The position numbers and the translations under genes are program-made. From contig CAMCFB010000004.1 of assembly GCA_945874125.1 (NCBI GenBank), positions 1-60,015 of the forward strand: a DNA stretch of 60,015 nucleotides. The letters run 5' to 3'. The DNA comes from Verrucomicrobia subdivision 6 bacterium (lineage in GTDB: Bacteria; Verrucomicrobiota; Verrucomicrobiia; Methylacidiphilales; Verrucolacustridaceae). The notes below the pieces were generated by a model. The model ran no database searches and had not been told where the DNA came from. It worked only from the letters and a program-made list of their open reading frames with translations. This document shows positions 34,240 to 42,840 of the stretch, piece after piece. Every line of letters starts with the position of its first letter. The first letter of the stretch is position 1.

Positions 34240-36194
34240 GGGAGGTGCCTCGATCGGGAGAGGGTCCGACGATTGACTATGCCCAAGAGCTGAATGCGGA
34301 GCAGTTGGAGGCGGTCACGGCACCTCCTGGACCGATGCTGGTGATTGCGGGGGCGGGTAGCGGAAAGACGCGCACCTTAACCTACCGAGTGGCCTGGCTG
34401 GTGGAACATGGGGTAGCGCCCGAGAGCATTCTGCTACTGACTTTTACGAACAAGGCTTCGAAGGAGATGTTGGCCCGAGTCGGGTCTTTGTTGCCGCACG
34501 ATCTGTCGAGGCTGTGGGGAGGAACATTTCATCATGTCGGCAATCGGATTTTGCGGCGTCATGCGGATCGGGTGGGGTATCCGAAAGATTTCACGATTTT
34601 AGATCGGGAGGATGCGGAGGATCTTATCTCGGCCAGTTTGGGAGAGGCGGGGGTGGATCCGAAAGATAAGCGTTTTCCCAAGCCTCAAGTTTTGGCCGAG
34701 ATCTTTAGTTTAGCGGCAAATCACCGAACGAACTGTGGGTCGATCCTGAAAAGTCAGTTCGGTTACTTCACCGAGTTCGAAAGTTGGATTACGAAGGTGG
34801 GGGAGATTTATTTGCGCCGAAAAAGGGATAGTTCTTCGATGGACTATGATGATTTGTTAACCCTGCCACTCCGGCTGCTGGAGGAGGAGGGGGAGTTACG
34901 GGATGGGTACCGGGCCCGATTTCAGCATGTGCTGGTGGATGAGTATCAGGATACGAATCGTTTGCAGACCGACTTTGTCGATGCGATCGGGGGCGGGCAC
35001 CACCAGATCATGGCGGTGGGGGACGATGCCCAGAGCATTTATTCGTGGAGAGGGGCCAAGGTGGAGCACATCCTGAGTTTCCCCGAAAGACATCCCGGGA
35101 CGAAGATGGTCAGACTGGAGACGAATTATCGCAGCATTCCCCAGATCTTGGATTTGGCGAACCACTCGATCTCCCATAATCCAAAACAGTTTCCCAAGAA
35201 TCTGAAAGCGGTGCGGGAGGCTGGGGTGAAACCGGCGGTGGTGACTTTGGAGGATGGGGGCCAACAGGCCACTTTTGTGGCGCAGCGGATTTTGGAGCTA
35301 CATGAGGAGGGGGCGAGTCTTTCCGATATGGCGATTCTGTACCGGGCGCACTTTCACGCGATGGAGATGCAGTTGGAGCTCACGCGCAGGAATATTCCGT
35401 ACACGATTACCTCGGGGCTCCGATTCTTTGAGCAGGCCCACATCAAGGACGTCGCTGCGCATTTGCGACTATCTTTGAATCCGAGGGATGAGGTGGCGTT
35501 TCATCGGATGGCCAAGTTGTTACCGGGGGTGGGGCCGAGGTCGGCGACGAAGATGTGGCAAGAGGTACAGGCGGGGAAGGGGTTGGGTCAGCTAAAAGTG
35601 CCGGAGAAGGGGGCGAAGGGGTGGAGTCAGATGGTGCAGACGTTGATTCAGCTGAAGGGAAAAGAGCCGTCGGAACAGGTGAAAATTGTAGTGGAGGGAA
35701 GTTACGGAGATTATGTGAAAGCGAAGTATGCCAATGCGGCCAATCGGTTAGATGATTTGCGACAGTTGGAAGACTACGCTTCGGGCTACACTGATATGGC
35801 GGAGTTTTTGGGACAGCTGGCCCTGCTAGGAAATACGGAGGCGGAGGTGGCGCAGAGGTCGCGGGACGAGGGGGGGGAGGCGGTGAAGTTGAGCACGATT
35901 CACCAGGCCAAGGGGCTGGAGTATGGAACGGTGTTTGTCATTATGTTGTGTGAGGGAATGTTTCCTTCGAGCCGATCGATGGAGACGCCGGAGGGGGAAG
36001 AGGAGGAGCGGCGGCTCTTTTATGTGGCGGCGACAAGAGCCAAGGATGAGCTTTATTTAACCCATCCGAGATTACGAATGGGAAAGGGGGGGGATGCGTG
36101 GCAGAGCCCGTCGCGTTTTTTGAATGAGCTTTCGAAGGAGTTGGTCAATGTCTGGCGGGTCAAAGGAGCGGCCGGAGCGGGAGATTGGAGTTAG
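34218..36194 (+). CDS. UvrD/Rep/PcrA-family SF1 DNA helicase
   Basis: ATP-dependent 3'-5' helicase for repair or replication restart. Superfamily 1A motifs seen are LNAEQLEAVTAPPGP (Q motif), AGAGSGKTRTLTYRV (I), LTFTNKAS (Ia), FHHVGNRI, HVLVDEYQDTNRLQ (II), VGDDAQSIYSWRGA (III), LETNYRS (IV), STIHQAKGLEY (V) and RRLFYVAATRAKDELYL (VI). The 658-residue length is a bit short because the 2B region is brief. GTG 34218 has GGAGG 7 bases upstream and overlaps hisA. Whether it is UvrD, Rep or PcrA cannot be decided. Confidence 0.93.
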   Translation: MSVEYVLREVPRSGEGPTIDYAQELNAEQLEAVTAPPGPMLVIAGAGSGKTRTLTYRVAWLVEHGVAPESILLLTFTNKASKEMLARVGSLLPHDLSRLWGGTFHHVGNRILRRHADRVGYPKDFTILDREDAEDLISASLGEAGVDPKDKRFPKPQVLAEIFSLAANHRTNCGSILKSQFGYFTEFESWITKVGEIYLRRKRDSSSMDYDDLLTLPLRLLEEEGELRDGYRARFQHVLVDEYQDTNRLQTDFVDAIGGGHHQIMAVGDDAQSIYSWRGAKVEHILSFPERHPGTKMVRLETNYRSIPQILDLANHSISHNPKQFPKNLKAVREAGVKPAVVTLEDGGQQATFVAQRILELHEEGASLSDMAILYRAHFHAMEMQLELTRRNIPYTITSGLRFFEQAHIKDVAAHLRLSLNPRDEVAFHRMAKLLPGVGPRSATKMWQEVQAGKGLGQLKVPEKGAKGWSQMVQTLIQLKGKEPSEQVKIVVEGSYGDYVKAKYANAANRLDDLRQLEDYASGYTDMAEFLGQLALLGNTEAEVAQRSRDEGGEAVKLSTIHQAKGLEYGTVFVIMLCEGMFPSSRSMETPEGEEEERRLFYVAATRAKDELYLTHPRLRMGKGGDAWQSPSRFLNELSKELVNVWRVKGAAGAGDWS

Positions 36195-36196
36195 AT

Positions 36197-36233
36197 TTGA
36201 CGATGATCATATCTGTGCATAGTCTATGCATAG
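36197..36233 (+). promoter_or_regulatory. Promoter/operator of the second antitoxin-toxin pair
   Basis: A perfect inverted repeat TGCATAG-T-CTATGCA (36216-36230) is followed by a third TGCATAG copy at 36227-36233 that ends directly at the antitoxin ATG (36234). TTGACG at 36197-36202 can be a -35 box, with a weak TAGTCT at 36220-36225 (17-bp spacer) inside the repeat. There is no Shine-Dalgarno, so the mRNA may be leaderless. Position and symmetry suggest autorepression by the antitoxin. Confidence 0.5.
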
Positions 36234-36479
36234 ATGAGTTCGAAAACCATATCGATCGAGTTAGATGTGTACCGCAGGCTAAATAAGGCGAAACAGGCAC
36301 GCGGGTTATCTTTTTCTGAATTGTTGCGCACGATTCCGCTGCCACAAGAAAGTGCGCCGGTGGACGAATTTTTAGATGGCTTAAGCTCTTTGTTGCAAAG
36401 GGAGCCCCTTTCTGAGGAGACCTTTCAACTATGGGAGCGGGCCCAAAAAGAGGATGCAGCTCCAGAGGTTTCGCATTGA
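36234..36479 (+). CDS. VapB-like antitoxin
   Basis: An 81-residue protein whose first half, KTISIELDVYRRLNKAKQAR, then GLSFSELLRT, looks like a ribbon-helix-helix DNA-binding domain of the VapB/antitoxin kind. The acidic C-terminal half (VDEFLDGLSSLLQREPLSEE) would bind the toxin. The ATG abuts the inverted repeat described upstream. Its TGA overlaps the TTG of the PIN gene (TTGA), the same arrangement as in the first pair 3.2 kb away, but the antitoxins are of different families. Confidence 0.8.
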   Translation: MSSKTISIELDVYRRLNKAKQARGLSFSELLRTIPLPQESAPVDEFLDGLSSLLQREPLSEETFQLWERAQKEDAAPEVSH

Positions 36480-36862
36480 TCAGTTTGGATACGACATTTC
36501 TGATCGACCTTCAGCGAGAAATGCGCGGACTTGGTGTGGGGCCGGCCTCGCAATGGATGAAAGAAAATGAAGTTGCTTGTGGTGTGAGCGCAATTTGTAT
36601 TGGGGAGTTGGTGGAGGGCTTGCCGAATCCTGATCACCCGGTGTTGGATTATTTTCTCCATCGATTTGTGTTTTTGCCGGTGGATCGGGCGGTGGCGACG
36701 AGCTACGGCAAGTTGGTCAAGGGCCTGCGAGCCAAGGGGCAACTGATTGGGACCAATGATCTTTGGATTGCGGCCACTGCCTTGGCTCAAGGAGTGCCCC
36801 TGCTGACGCGGAATATCCAAGAGCTAGGTCGTGTCCCCGGTCTGCGATTGATGACTTATTAG
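36476..36862 (+). CDS. VapC-family PIN toxin
   Basis: A 128-residue PIN nuclease with the canonical acidic positions: LISLDTTFLIDLQRE at the start, ICIGELVEGL with Glu, and GTNDLWIAATALAQGVPLLTRN with Asp near residue 97. TTG 36476 is chosen because it overlaps the antitoxin stop and has AGAGG upstream; the open frame back to 36431 is inside the antitoxin. It probably cleaves RNA when free of its partner. miaA begins 2 bp after the stop. Confidence 0.88.
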   Translation: MISLDTTFLIDLQREMRGLGVGPASQWMKENEVACGVSAICIGELVEGLPNPDHPVLDYFLHRFVFLPVDRAVATSYGKLVKGLRAKGQLIGTNDLWIAATALAQGVPLLTRNIQELGRVPGLRLMTY

Positions 36863-36864
36863 AT

Positions 36865-37788
36865 ATGCCAATTTTCCTTCTCGGCCCGACGGCGGTGGGA
36901 AAATCACGCTTGGCGATGGCAGTGGCTCAGCAGGTGGGGGCGGAAATTGCTTCGGTCGATGCCTTTCAGATCTATCGGGGTTTGGATATTGGCACGGGAA
37001 AGCCGACGAGGGAGGAGCAGGGGAAAGTTCGGCATCATCTGATCGACCTGGTCGATCCGGCGGACGAGTTCTCATCGGCTCGGTACGCGAAAGAGGCGGA
37101 GCGGGTTGGTTTGGATCTTGCGCAGAGAAAAGTTTCTTCTTTATGGGTGGGAGGCACCGGTTTGTATCATCGGGTGTTGACGCGGGGATTGTCCAAGGCT
37201 CCTGCTACTGATGCGGTTGTGGGGCAGAGGCTGGAGCAGAAAGGAACGGGGGAGCTGGCGGAGGAGGTGATGAGGGTCGATCCGAGGTGGGCGCAGGGGG
37301 CCGATTTAAAAAACAGGAGAAGGGTAATTCGGGCGCTGGCGGTGTGGGAGCAGACGGGAAGAAGATTGTCGGATTGGCAGGAAAAGGAGACGACGAAGGG
37401 TGGAATGGCTGAGGTGGAGTGCTGGTATCTTGTGCCTTCGATCGAAATCTTAATGGGGGTGATCCGAAAGAGGGTGGAGGGAATGTTCCGCGATGGATGG
37501 GTGGAGGAGGTGAAGGGATTGATGGGTCGGCCTAGTTGGGAAGGGTGTCCGGGATCGCGTGCAATTGGGTATCGGGAGGTGGGAGAGTTGGTGAAGGGAA
37601 AGTTGGGGAGGAGTGAGGCGTGTGACAAAATTGTGGCAGCGACGCGGGGGTACGCGAAGCGTCAATTGACCTGGTTTCAAGGAATTCCTAATATCCAAAG
37701 TATCGAGATCGATCCCCGAGAGCCCTTGCCGCGTGCTGGGGTGGAGAAGCTGGTGCGAGCGCTGGAGCGGGGGGCTATTTCCACATGA
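36865..37788 (+). CDS. miaA: tRNA dimethylallyltransferase MiaA
   Basis: Adds a prenyl group to A37 of tRNAs reading UNN codons. The P-loop [18 protein letters not shown] is followed by [19 protein letters not shown] (usually D-S-x-Q-V-Y), [25 protein letters not shown] and the C-terminal [13 protein letters not shown] and [13 protein letters not shown]. Length 307. ATG 36865 starts right at the P-loop strand, 2 bp after the toxin gene; a frame to 36763 would overlap it. The stop overlaps hflX by 4 nt, and miaA-hflX is a widespread gene order. Confidence 0.95.
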   Translation: MPIFLLGPTAVGKSRLAMAVAQQVGAEIASVDAFQIYRGLDIGTGKPTREEQGKVRHHLIDLVDPADEFSSARYAKEAERVGLDLAQRKVSSLWVGGTGLYHRVLTRGLSKAPATDAVVGQRLEQKGTGELAEEVMRVDPRWAQGADLKNRRRVIRALAVWEQTGRRLSDWQEKETTKGGMAEVECWYLVPSIEILMGVIRKRVEGMFRDGWVEEVKGLMGRPSWEGCPGSRAIGYREVGELVKGKLGRSEACDKIVAATRGYAKRQLTWFQGIPNIQSIEIDPREPLPRAGVEKLVRALERGAIST

Positions 37789-39185
37789 TGGTGAGCACAG
37801 GACGGGACAAGCCGATGGAGCGGGCTTTCCTGGTGGGGCTGGAGACCCAGAAATCGGGTCGCTATGAGGTGGGAGAGTCGCTGGATGAGTTGGCCTTGCT
37901 GGTGCACAGTGCGGGGGGTGAGGTGGCGGATCGGGCGACGCAAAAATTAGATCATCCGGTAGCTCCGACCTATATTGGGAGTGGCAAGGCGGCGGAGCTT
38001 TCGGTAGCGGCGAAGGGAAAGAAGGCGGACACGATTATATTTGATGATGAGTTGAGCCCCGCCCAAGCGAGAAATTTAGAGGGTATCTTTTCCTGCAAGG
38101 TGCTGGATCGAACTCAGCTAATTTTAGATATCTTTGCCCAGCGGGCGAAGTCGAAAGAGGGAAAGTTGCAGATTGAGTTGGCCCAGTTGGTTTATCTCTT
38201 GCCGAGGTTGACGGGGATGTGGACTCACTTATCGAGGCAGTCGGGGGGAATCGGTATGCGGGGGCCGGGAGAGACTCAGCTGGAGGTGGATCGGCGACGA
38301 GTGCAGGAGAGGATTACTCGATTGGAGCGGGATTTGGCCGAGGTGCGGAAGCATCGGATGATTCAGAGAGAGGGACGGATGCGGCAACATTGGCCGGTGG
38401 CCGCGCTGGTCGGCTATACCAATGCGGGAAAATCGACCCTGATGAATCGGCTGACCCGTTCGGAGGTGGTGGCGGAGGATCGGCTCTTTGCAACGTTGGA
38501 TCCAACGATACGGCAGTTTCGCATGCCGAATGGAGTGCGGGTGCTGCTGGGGGATACGGTGGGTTTTTTAAAAAAATTGCCCACGCATCTGGTGGAGTCG
38601 TTCCAATCGACGCTGGAGGAGGTGGCTTTTGCGGATGTTTTGATTCACGTGGTGGATGCGAGTCATCCGCAGAGGGAGGAGCAGAGAAAAGCGGTGGATG
38701 AGGTGCTGCAAAAAATTGGGGCGGGTGAGAAGCACACGCTGACGGTGTGGAATAAGGCGGACCGTTTGGAAAATTGGACGACCTTAGAGTGGGAGGCGAG
38801 AAGTGCGCCCCACGGGGTGGTGATTTCGGCGAAGACGGGTCAGGGGATGGAGGGCTTTTTGTCGGAGTTGGCTTCGATGTTGACCGCGTGGAGCATGAGG
38901 GTGCATGTGCGGGTACCGCAAAGTGAGGGATCGCTTTTGGCGCTGCTTTCGAGGGCGGGAAGAATCCTCGAAAAGAGATACGAGGGGAACGACGTGGTTT
39001 TGGTGGCGCACATTCCTCCTTTCTTGAGGGGGAAGGTGGCTCCGTTTATCCTGCCTGAGAATGGCAAGGATCAGGGAATTACCGTCGGGGGAGCGTCCGA
39101 GGGAGCGGCTGATGAGTCAGGGCCCGGAGGCCTTGGGGGCAGCGGAACTGCTGGCGATCCTGTTGCGGACGGGTTTGCCGGGTAA
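37785..39185 (+). CDS. hflX: GTPase HflX
   Basis: Ribosome-splitting GTPase. The N-terminal glycine-rich domain has [25 protein letters not shown] and [20 protein letters not shown]; the coiled-coil is marked by [18 protein letters not shown], and the GTPase by [33 protein letters not shown] and ISAKTGQG. Family similarity ends near [11 protein letters not shown]; the last 42 residues (Gly/Ala-rich) read through the start of radC in another frame, a 125-nt overlap. A lost stop or a frameshift is possible. ATG 37785 overlaps miaA. Length 466. Confidence 0.93.
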   Translation: MMVSTGRDKPMERAFLVGLETQKSGRYEVGESLDELALLVHSAGGEVADRATQKLDHPVAPTYIGSGKAAELSVAAKGKKADTIIFDDELSPAQARNLEGIFSCKVLDRTQLILDIFAQRAKSKEGKLQIELAQLVYLLPRLTGMWTHLSRQSGGIGMRGPGETQLEVDRRRVQERITRLERDLAEVRKHRMIQREGRMRQHWPVAALVGYTNAGKSTLMNRLTRSEVVAEDRLFATLDPTIRQFRMPNGVRVLLGDTVGFLKKLPTHLVESFQSTLEEVAFADVLIHVVDASHPQREEQRKAVDEVLQKIGAGEKHTLTVWNKADRLENWTTLEWEARSAPHGVVISAKTGQGMEGFLSELASMLTAWSMRVHVRVPQSEGSLLALLSRAGRILEKRYEGNDVVLVAHIPPFLRGKVAPFILPENGKDQGITVGGASEGAADESGPGGLGGSGTAGDPVADGFAG

Positions 39186-39756
39186 GTCGGCGATCGAGTT
39201 AGCGGCGGATATTTTGGGGTCGAGGGAGGGGTTGGGTGGGTTGGCACGGATTACGCCAAAGACATTGCAAAAGGATTTTAAGGGGTTGGGTGTGGCCAAG
39301 GCGTGTCAGGTGGCGGCGGCGATTGAGTTAGGCAGGCGGGTGGGTGTGGCGGAGGTGTCGGGTGGATTGATGGATACACCCGCTCGGGTGGAGGAGTTGA
39401 TGGGGCCGGAACTGAGGCGAAAGGATCGGGAGGAGGTGTGGGTTCTTTTATTAAATACGAAGCTGAGGCTTTTGCGGCGGGCGCAGGTGAGTCGGGGTTC
39501 GGTCAATGAGACGGCCGTGCAGCCGCAGGAGATTTTGCGGGAGGCGTTGGGGTCGGAGGCGGTCTATGCCTTGATCGTGGTGCATAATCATCCGTCGGGG
39601 GACCCTGCGCCGAGCCCGGCGGATTTGGATTTTACGAGGAGAGTGCGGGATGGGGCGAAGACGGTGGGGATTGTGCTCCAGGACCATGTGATTATCGGCG
39701 TCGCGCGGGAAGGCCGATCCGGGTACTATAGTTTTAAGGAGGCAGGCTATCTGTGA
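39061..39756 (+). CDS. radC: RadC family JAB/MPN-domain protein
   Basis: RadC proteins have an N-terminal helix-hairpin-helix region and a C-terminal JAB1/MPN metalloprotease-like domain; despite the old name, a repair role is uncertain. Seen here are [40 protein letters not shown], then [18 protein letters not shown], the zinc site H-x-H-P-S-G-D-x7-D. ATG 39061 is chosen because the ERPRERL block is conserved, even though it lies inside hflX. Length 231. Stop overlaps the GTG of lpxA. Confidence 0.93.
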   Translation: MARIRELPSGERPRERLMSQGPEALGAAELLAILLRTGLPGKSAIELAADILGSREGLGGLARITPKTLQKDFKGLGVAKACQVAAAIELGRRVGVAEVSGGLMDTPARVEELMGPELRRKDREEVWVLLLNTKLRLLRRAQVSRGSVNETAVQPQEILREALGSEAVYALIVVHNHPSGDPAPSPADLDFTRRVRDGAKTVGIVLQDHVIIGVAREGRSGYYSFKEAGYL

Positions 39757-40562
39757 GTGAAATTCATCCGACGGCTATCGTGGAAAAAGGGGCCAAACTG
39801 GGGAAGGGGTGCGTGGTGGGGCCGGGGGCGATTGTGGGGCCAGAGGTGGAGTTGGGGGATGGGTGTTTGGTGGGGCCGAGGGCGGTGTTGGAGGGGAGAG
39901 TGGTGATGGGAGAAAAGAATCGGATCGGAGTGGGGGCGGTGATTGGCGGGGAACCTCAGGATATGGCGTATCAGGGGGCGAAGAGTGGGGTGAGGGTAGG
40001 GGAGGGAAATGTTTTTCGAGAGTATGTGACCGTTCATCGTGGGACAAAGGAGGGAACGGATACGGTGATTGGCAGCGGGTGTTTTCTGATGGTGGGGGCA
40101 CATGTGGCCCACAACTGCCGATTGGCGGACGGGGTGACGTTGGTGAACGGGGTCATGTTGGCGGGGTATGTGGAGGTGGAGGAGAAGGCTTTTTTGGGTG
40201 GGGCGGTGGTGGTGCATCAGTTTGTCCGGATTGGAAAGTTGGCCATGGTGCGTGGTCAGACTCGGATTGGGATGGATCTACCGCCGTACTGTATGGGGGT
40301 GGCCACGAATGCGGTGTGCGGTTTAAATTTGGTGGGAATTCGAAGATCGGGAGTAGGGGTAGAGGGAAGAAAGGCGTTGGAGCGCGCTTACGAGGAGTTT
40401 TTCTTTGGGGGGAAGAATCGGGTTCAGGCGATGGAGGCGATTCGAAGCGGGAAGGATATCAAGGAGAAGGAGGTGAAGGAGTTTTGTGAATTTGTGGAAA
40501 AGACGAAGAGGGGGATCTGCCACGGGTTACGGGCAGGGGATTTACGGGAAGAGGAGAATTAG
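39753..40562 (+). CDS. lpxA: UDP-GlcNAc O-acyltransferase LpxA
   Basis: First enzyme of lipid A synthesis; it shows that the cell makes lipopolysaccharide. The N-terminal 190 residues form a left-handed beta helix with hexapeptide repeats (IHPTAIVEKGAKLGKGCVVG, then PGAIVGPEVELGDG). The catalytic-His region reads MVGAHVAHNCRLADGV, and QFVRIGKLAMVRGQT, PPYCMGVATNAVCGLNLVG and RRSGV follow, with a helical C-terminus. Length 269. GTG 39753 overlaps radC. It is convergent with the barrel gene, whose stop codon shares bases with that of lpxA. Confidence 0.95.
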   Translation: MSEIHPTAIVEKGAKLGKGCVVGPGAIVGPEVELGDGCLVGPRAVLEGRVVMGEKNRIGVGAVIGGEPQDMAYQGAKSGVRVGEGNVFREYVTVHRGTKEGTDTVIGSGCFLMVGAHVAHNCRLADGVTLVNGVMLAGYVEVEEKAFLGGAVVVHQFVRIGKLAMVRGQTRIGMDLPPYCMGVATNAVCGLNLVGIRRSGVGVEGRKALERAYEEFFFGGKNRVQAMEAIRSGKDIKEKEVKEFCEFVEKTKRGICHGLRAGDLREEEN

Positions 40563-41809
40563 AATCGGGACTGAATACCGGCTTCGAGGGCGAAGTTGTA
40601 GCTGTTTTCGAAGTCGTAGTTACCGATTCGGGGGGTGAAGGCACCGAGGAGTTTGAAGACTCCGTAAAAGTCGACCCCAGGGGCCACGGTATAGTTGGCG
40701 CCTAACTGAGCGTTGTAGCCAAATTGGAAGGCGCTACGGCAGTAGTTGGCTTGGATGTTTGAGGTGCCCAAGGTAATGTTGTTAACATCCAATTGCTGCC
40801 AGATCGCTCCTACACCTCCGCCAATAAAAGGCTTGAAGGCCGTTTTTCCAGGCCAGCGGAGAATTCCGTCGATTTGGATGGGCACTTGGAGCAATTCTCC
40901 ATCGGCAGGAAGTTGGTAGGAACCAGCATTATAAGATTGGCCATTAAATGAAAATGGGGTCGAGACGGATACGTTGTATTGGTCCAAGGCATTATAGATG
41001 ACACCGCTTTGCAGGCTGACTGCGAGCCAGTCGTAAATATTGTAGCCAAATTCAACGTCGAACCTAAAGCCGGGTTCAAAAGTAAAGTTTTCAGCGGTAA
41101 TTGTTTCGCCACTAAGCAAACCTGATGTTGGGGTGTAGGGATACGCCTGCATATTGTTGCCGTTGAACACGCGGCGAGCGGTGAGCTGGCCTTGAATCGA
41201 GCCACCGACGGAGGTGTTCATAAAAAAGTCATCATACGTGCCAAGGTCGGCAGTGCCGACGCCCCCATCGGAGAGGGGTGCGGGTTTTCCTGATACAGTT
41301 TGCAGTGGAGTTGGTGTTGTTGGGGCACCGGAGAGCGGATCAACGGGAGATGAACCTCCCATGGGATCTGAATTTGCCATGGGAATTTGGATCGTACTGT
41401 CCACTGCGGATGGAAGTGGTACAGATGCGGTCGCAGGTGTTGTCGCATCGCCAATTGGGGCAATCGAAAGTTTGGGGGCTGTAGGTGGGGCGGGGATGGC
41501 GGAGTTTGGAACGACGGAAAGTTGCGGAGGGCCACCGAAGTTTTCCCCATCGTCACGGAAATTCAGTGAGCTGAGAGGGACGATTCGCTTGGTTCCATCG
41601 GGATAGGTTTTTAAAACTTGATCCTCTTGGGGGGAGGTAGTTTGAGTCACCGGTTGCGGGGTTGGGGTAGAGGTAGCAACGGAGGAAGAGATTGGAGTTG
41701 AGCTGGGCAGATTCAGTCTTTGGGCATGTAGGAGGGGTTGGGTGAGGAGAGCAAAGCAGAGTAAAAGCGTAGAGAGGAAGAAGGCGGATGGGGTTGTTGC
41801 TCTCATCAA
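40559..41809 (-). CDS. Outer-membrane beta-barrel protein with Pro/Thr-rich N-terminal region (paralogue 1)
   Basis: Signal peptide (FFLSTLLLCFALLTQPLLHA), a Pro/Ser/Thr-rich segment of about 180 residues, then a barrel of about 210 residues ending in aromatic Phe (SYNFALEAGIQSRF), the signal for BAM insertion. LKTYPDGTKRIVPLSSL and SIAPIGDATTP recur in modified form in the gene 1 kb upstream. Alternating strands such as FRFDVEFGYNIYDWLAVSLQ and FKPFIGGGVGAIWQQL are typical of OmpW/Opa-like 8-strand barrels. Function unknown. It is last of three tandem minus-strand paralogues. Confidence 0.75.
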   Translation of the reverse strand: MMRATTPSAFFLSTLLLCFALLTQPLLHAQRLNLPSSTPISSSVATSTPTPQPVTQTTSPQEDQVLKTYPDGTKRIVPLSSLNFRDDGENFGGPPQLSVVPNSAIPAPPTAPKLSIAPIGDATTPATASVPLPSAVDSTIQIPMANSDPMGGSSPVDPLSGAPTTPTPLQTVSGKPAPLSDGGVGTADLGTYDDFFMNTSVGGSIQGQLTARRVFNGNNMQAYPYTPTSGLLSGETITAENFTFEPGFRFDVEFGYNIYDWLAVSLQSGVIYNALDQYNVSVSTPFSFNGQSYNAGSYQLPADGELLQVPIQIDGILRWPGKTAFKPFIGGGVGAIWQQLDVNNITLGTSNIQANYCRSAFQFGYNAQLGANYTVAPGVDFYGVFKLLGAFTPRIGNYDFENSYNFALEAGIQSRF

Positions 41810-41894
41810 GATATGTCAGACTGTGCACAATATATAGTGGGTGCAAAGAAAAGGACTCAACTTATAGTGAAGTTATTCACATAGTTGTTTGGAT

Positions 41895-41945
41895 GGGGTC
41901 AGACCCCGGGATGGGGGTAGAGGGTCAGAGGTAGGGTCAGACCCC
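41895..41945. repeat. GGGGTCAGACCCC palindromes between barrel genes
   Basis: A perfect hairpin GGGGTC-A-GACCCC (41895-41907) is followed by a GGGTCAGA partial copy (41922-41929) and a second hairpin GGGTC-A-GACCC (41934-41944) that ends 3 bp before the stop of the next barrel gene. Short GC-rich units of this kind resemble REP/BIME sequences mobilised by RAYT transposases, and hairpins may also end transcription. No transposase is in the window. Confidence 0.6.
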
Positions 41946-41947
41946 AG

Positions 41948-42808
41948 TTAGAAGCGCCAGGTGAGGCCCAGCTCAGCGGTGTGGTTAAACAGGGCGTGGC
42001 TGGTACCGAAATCGGCAAAGTTTGGATTGGGCATCGAGAGGCACTTGTAACCGATATCGAGGTCGAATCCTGGCTGGATGGTGTAGGTGAATCCGGTGGT
42101 GAACTGCCAAGCAAAGTTCCACTGGTAGGAGGTGTAGGTACCGACTTCGGTCAGGGCGGTGCCTGACTGGTAGACCATCCAGTTGGCGCCAGCTCCACCG
42201 CCGACATAGCCACGAAAAGGGCCCTGGGAGAGGTAGTGGTAAGTCGCGTTAAAAAGGACGGGGATTTGATAGAGAGAGCCAGTGCCATAGCGGGTATCAT
42301 TTCCCCAGACGACAGAGTGGATCGAGTTATAGAGGAAGTCGCCTTCAACCGAGAGGCGGAGTTGAGGGAGGACATTGTAGCCAGCTTCGAGATCGTAACG
42401 GATTCCGGGATTGAAAACGGTTTTGCTGTAGATGGACTGATTCCCAAAACGGGTGCTCCAGGGTTGGAGCAGGTTCACACCGACGGCGGTGCGAAAGACA
42501 GGGCCCTCGTTGGGGCCATAAAAATCTTCAAGTGAGCGAGGGAGGTCCTCGGTGGTCTCGAGTGGGATGGGTTCTGAGGTGGTGACAGCTGGTGTTGGGG
42601 TATTGGCTCCAATAGGAACGATGCCAACGTCTGCAAGGCTAGGTGAGGGGGAGGGGGTGGTTAGAGCGGGCCCTGAAGAATCGGATGTAGCAGTCCGAAG
42701 AGTAACAGCCTCAGAGTTGGTTTGGGCGAAAGCAGGGGAACTGAATATCAGAGCGATCAATAAAAAGCCCCCCGAAAAAGGGAGTTGAATTCGCGATTGG
42801 CGCATCAC
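41948..42808 (-). CDS. Outer-membrane beta-barrel protein (paralogue 2)
   Basis: A 286-residue protein with signal peptide (LPFSGGFLLIALIFSSPAFA), a Ser/Pro/Thr-rich linker that contains GIVPIGANTPTP, then a barrel with GIRYDLEAGYNVLPQLRLSV, GPFRGYVGGGAGANWM and a C-terminal Phe (HTAELGLTWRF). Strand pattern and the PIG motif link it to the genes on both sides, but the YPDGTK block is missing. An outer-membrane role is inferred from the barrel pattern; no ligand can be named. GGGTCAGACCC hairpins follow its stop. Confidence 0.75.
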   Translation of the reverse strand: MMRQSRIQLPFSGGFLLIALIFSSPAFAQTNSEAVTLRTATSDSSGPALTTPSPSPSLADVGIVPIGANTPTPAVTTSEPIPLETTEDLPRSLEDFYGPNEGPVFRTAVGVNLLQPWSTRFGNQSIYSKTVFNPGIRYDLEAGYNVLPQLRLSVEGDFLYNSIHSVVWGNDTRYGTGSLYQIPVLFNATYHYLSQGPFRGYVGGGAGANWMVYQSGTALTEVGTYTSYQWNFAWQFTTGFTYTIQPGFDLDIGYKCLSMPNPNFADFGTSHALFNHTAELGLTWRF

Positions 42809-42840
42809 AAAACAGGTTCAGGAATTAACACAGCTAAACT

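Noticed and set aside
39112-39756. Later radC start (ATG 39112) that would shorten the hflX overlap
   Set aside because: It removes the conserved ERPRERL block of RadC, so the start at 39061 is kept.
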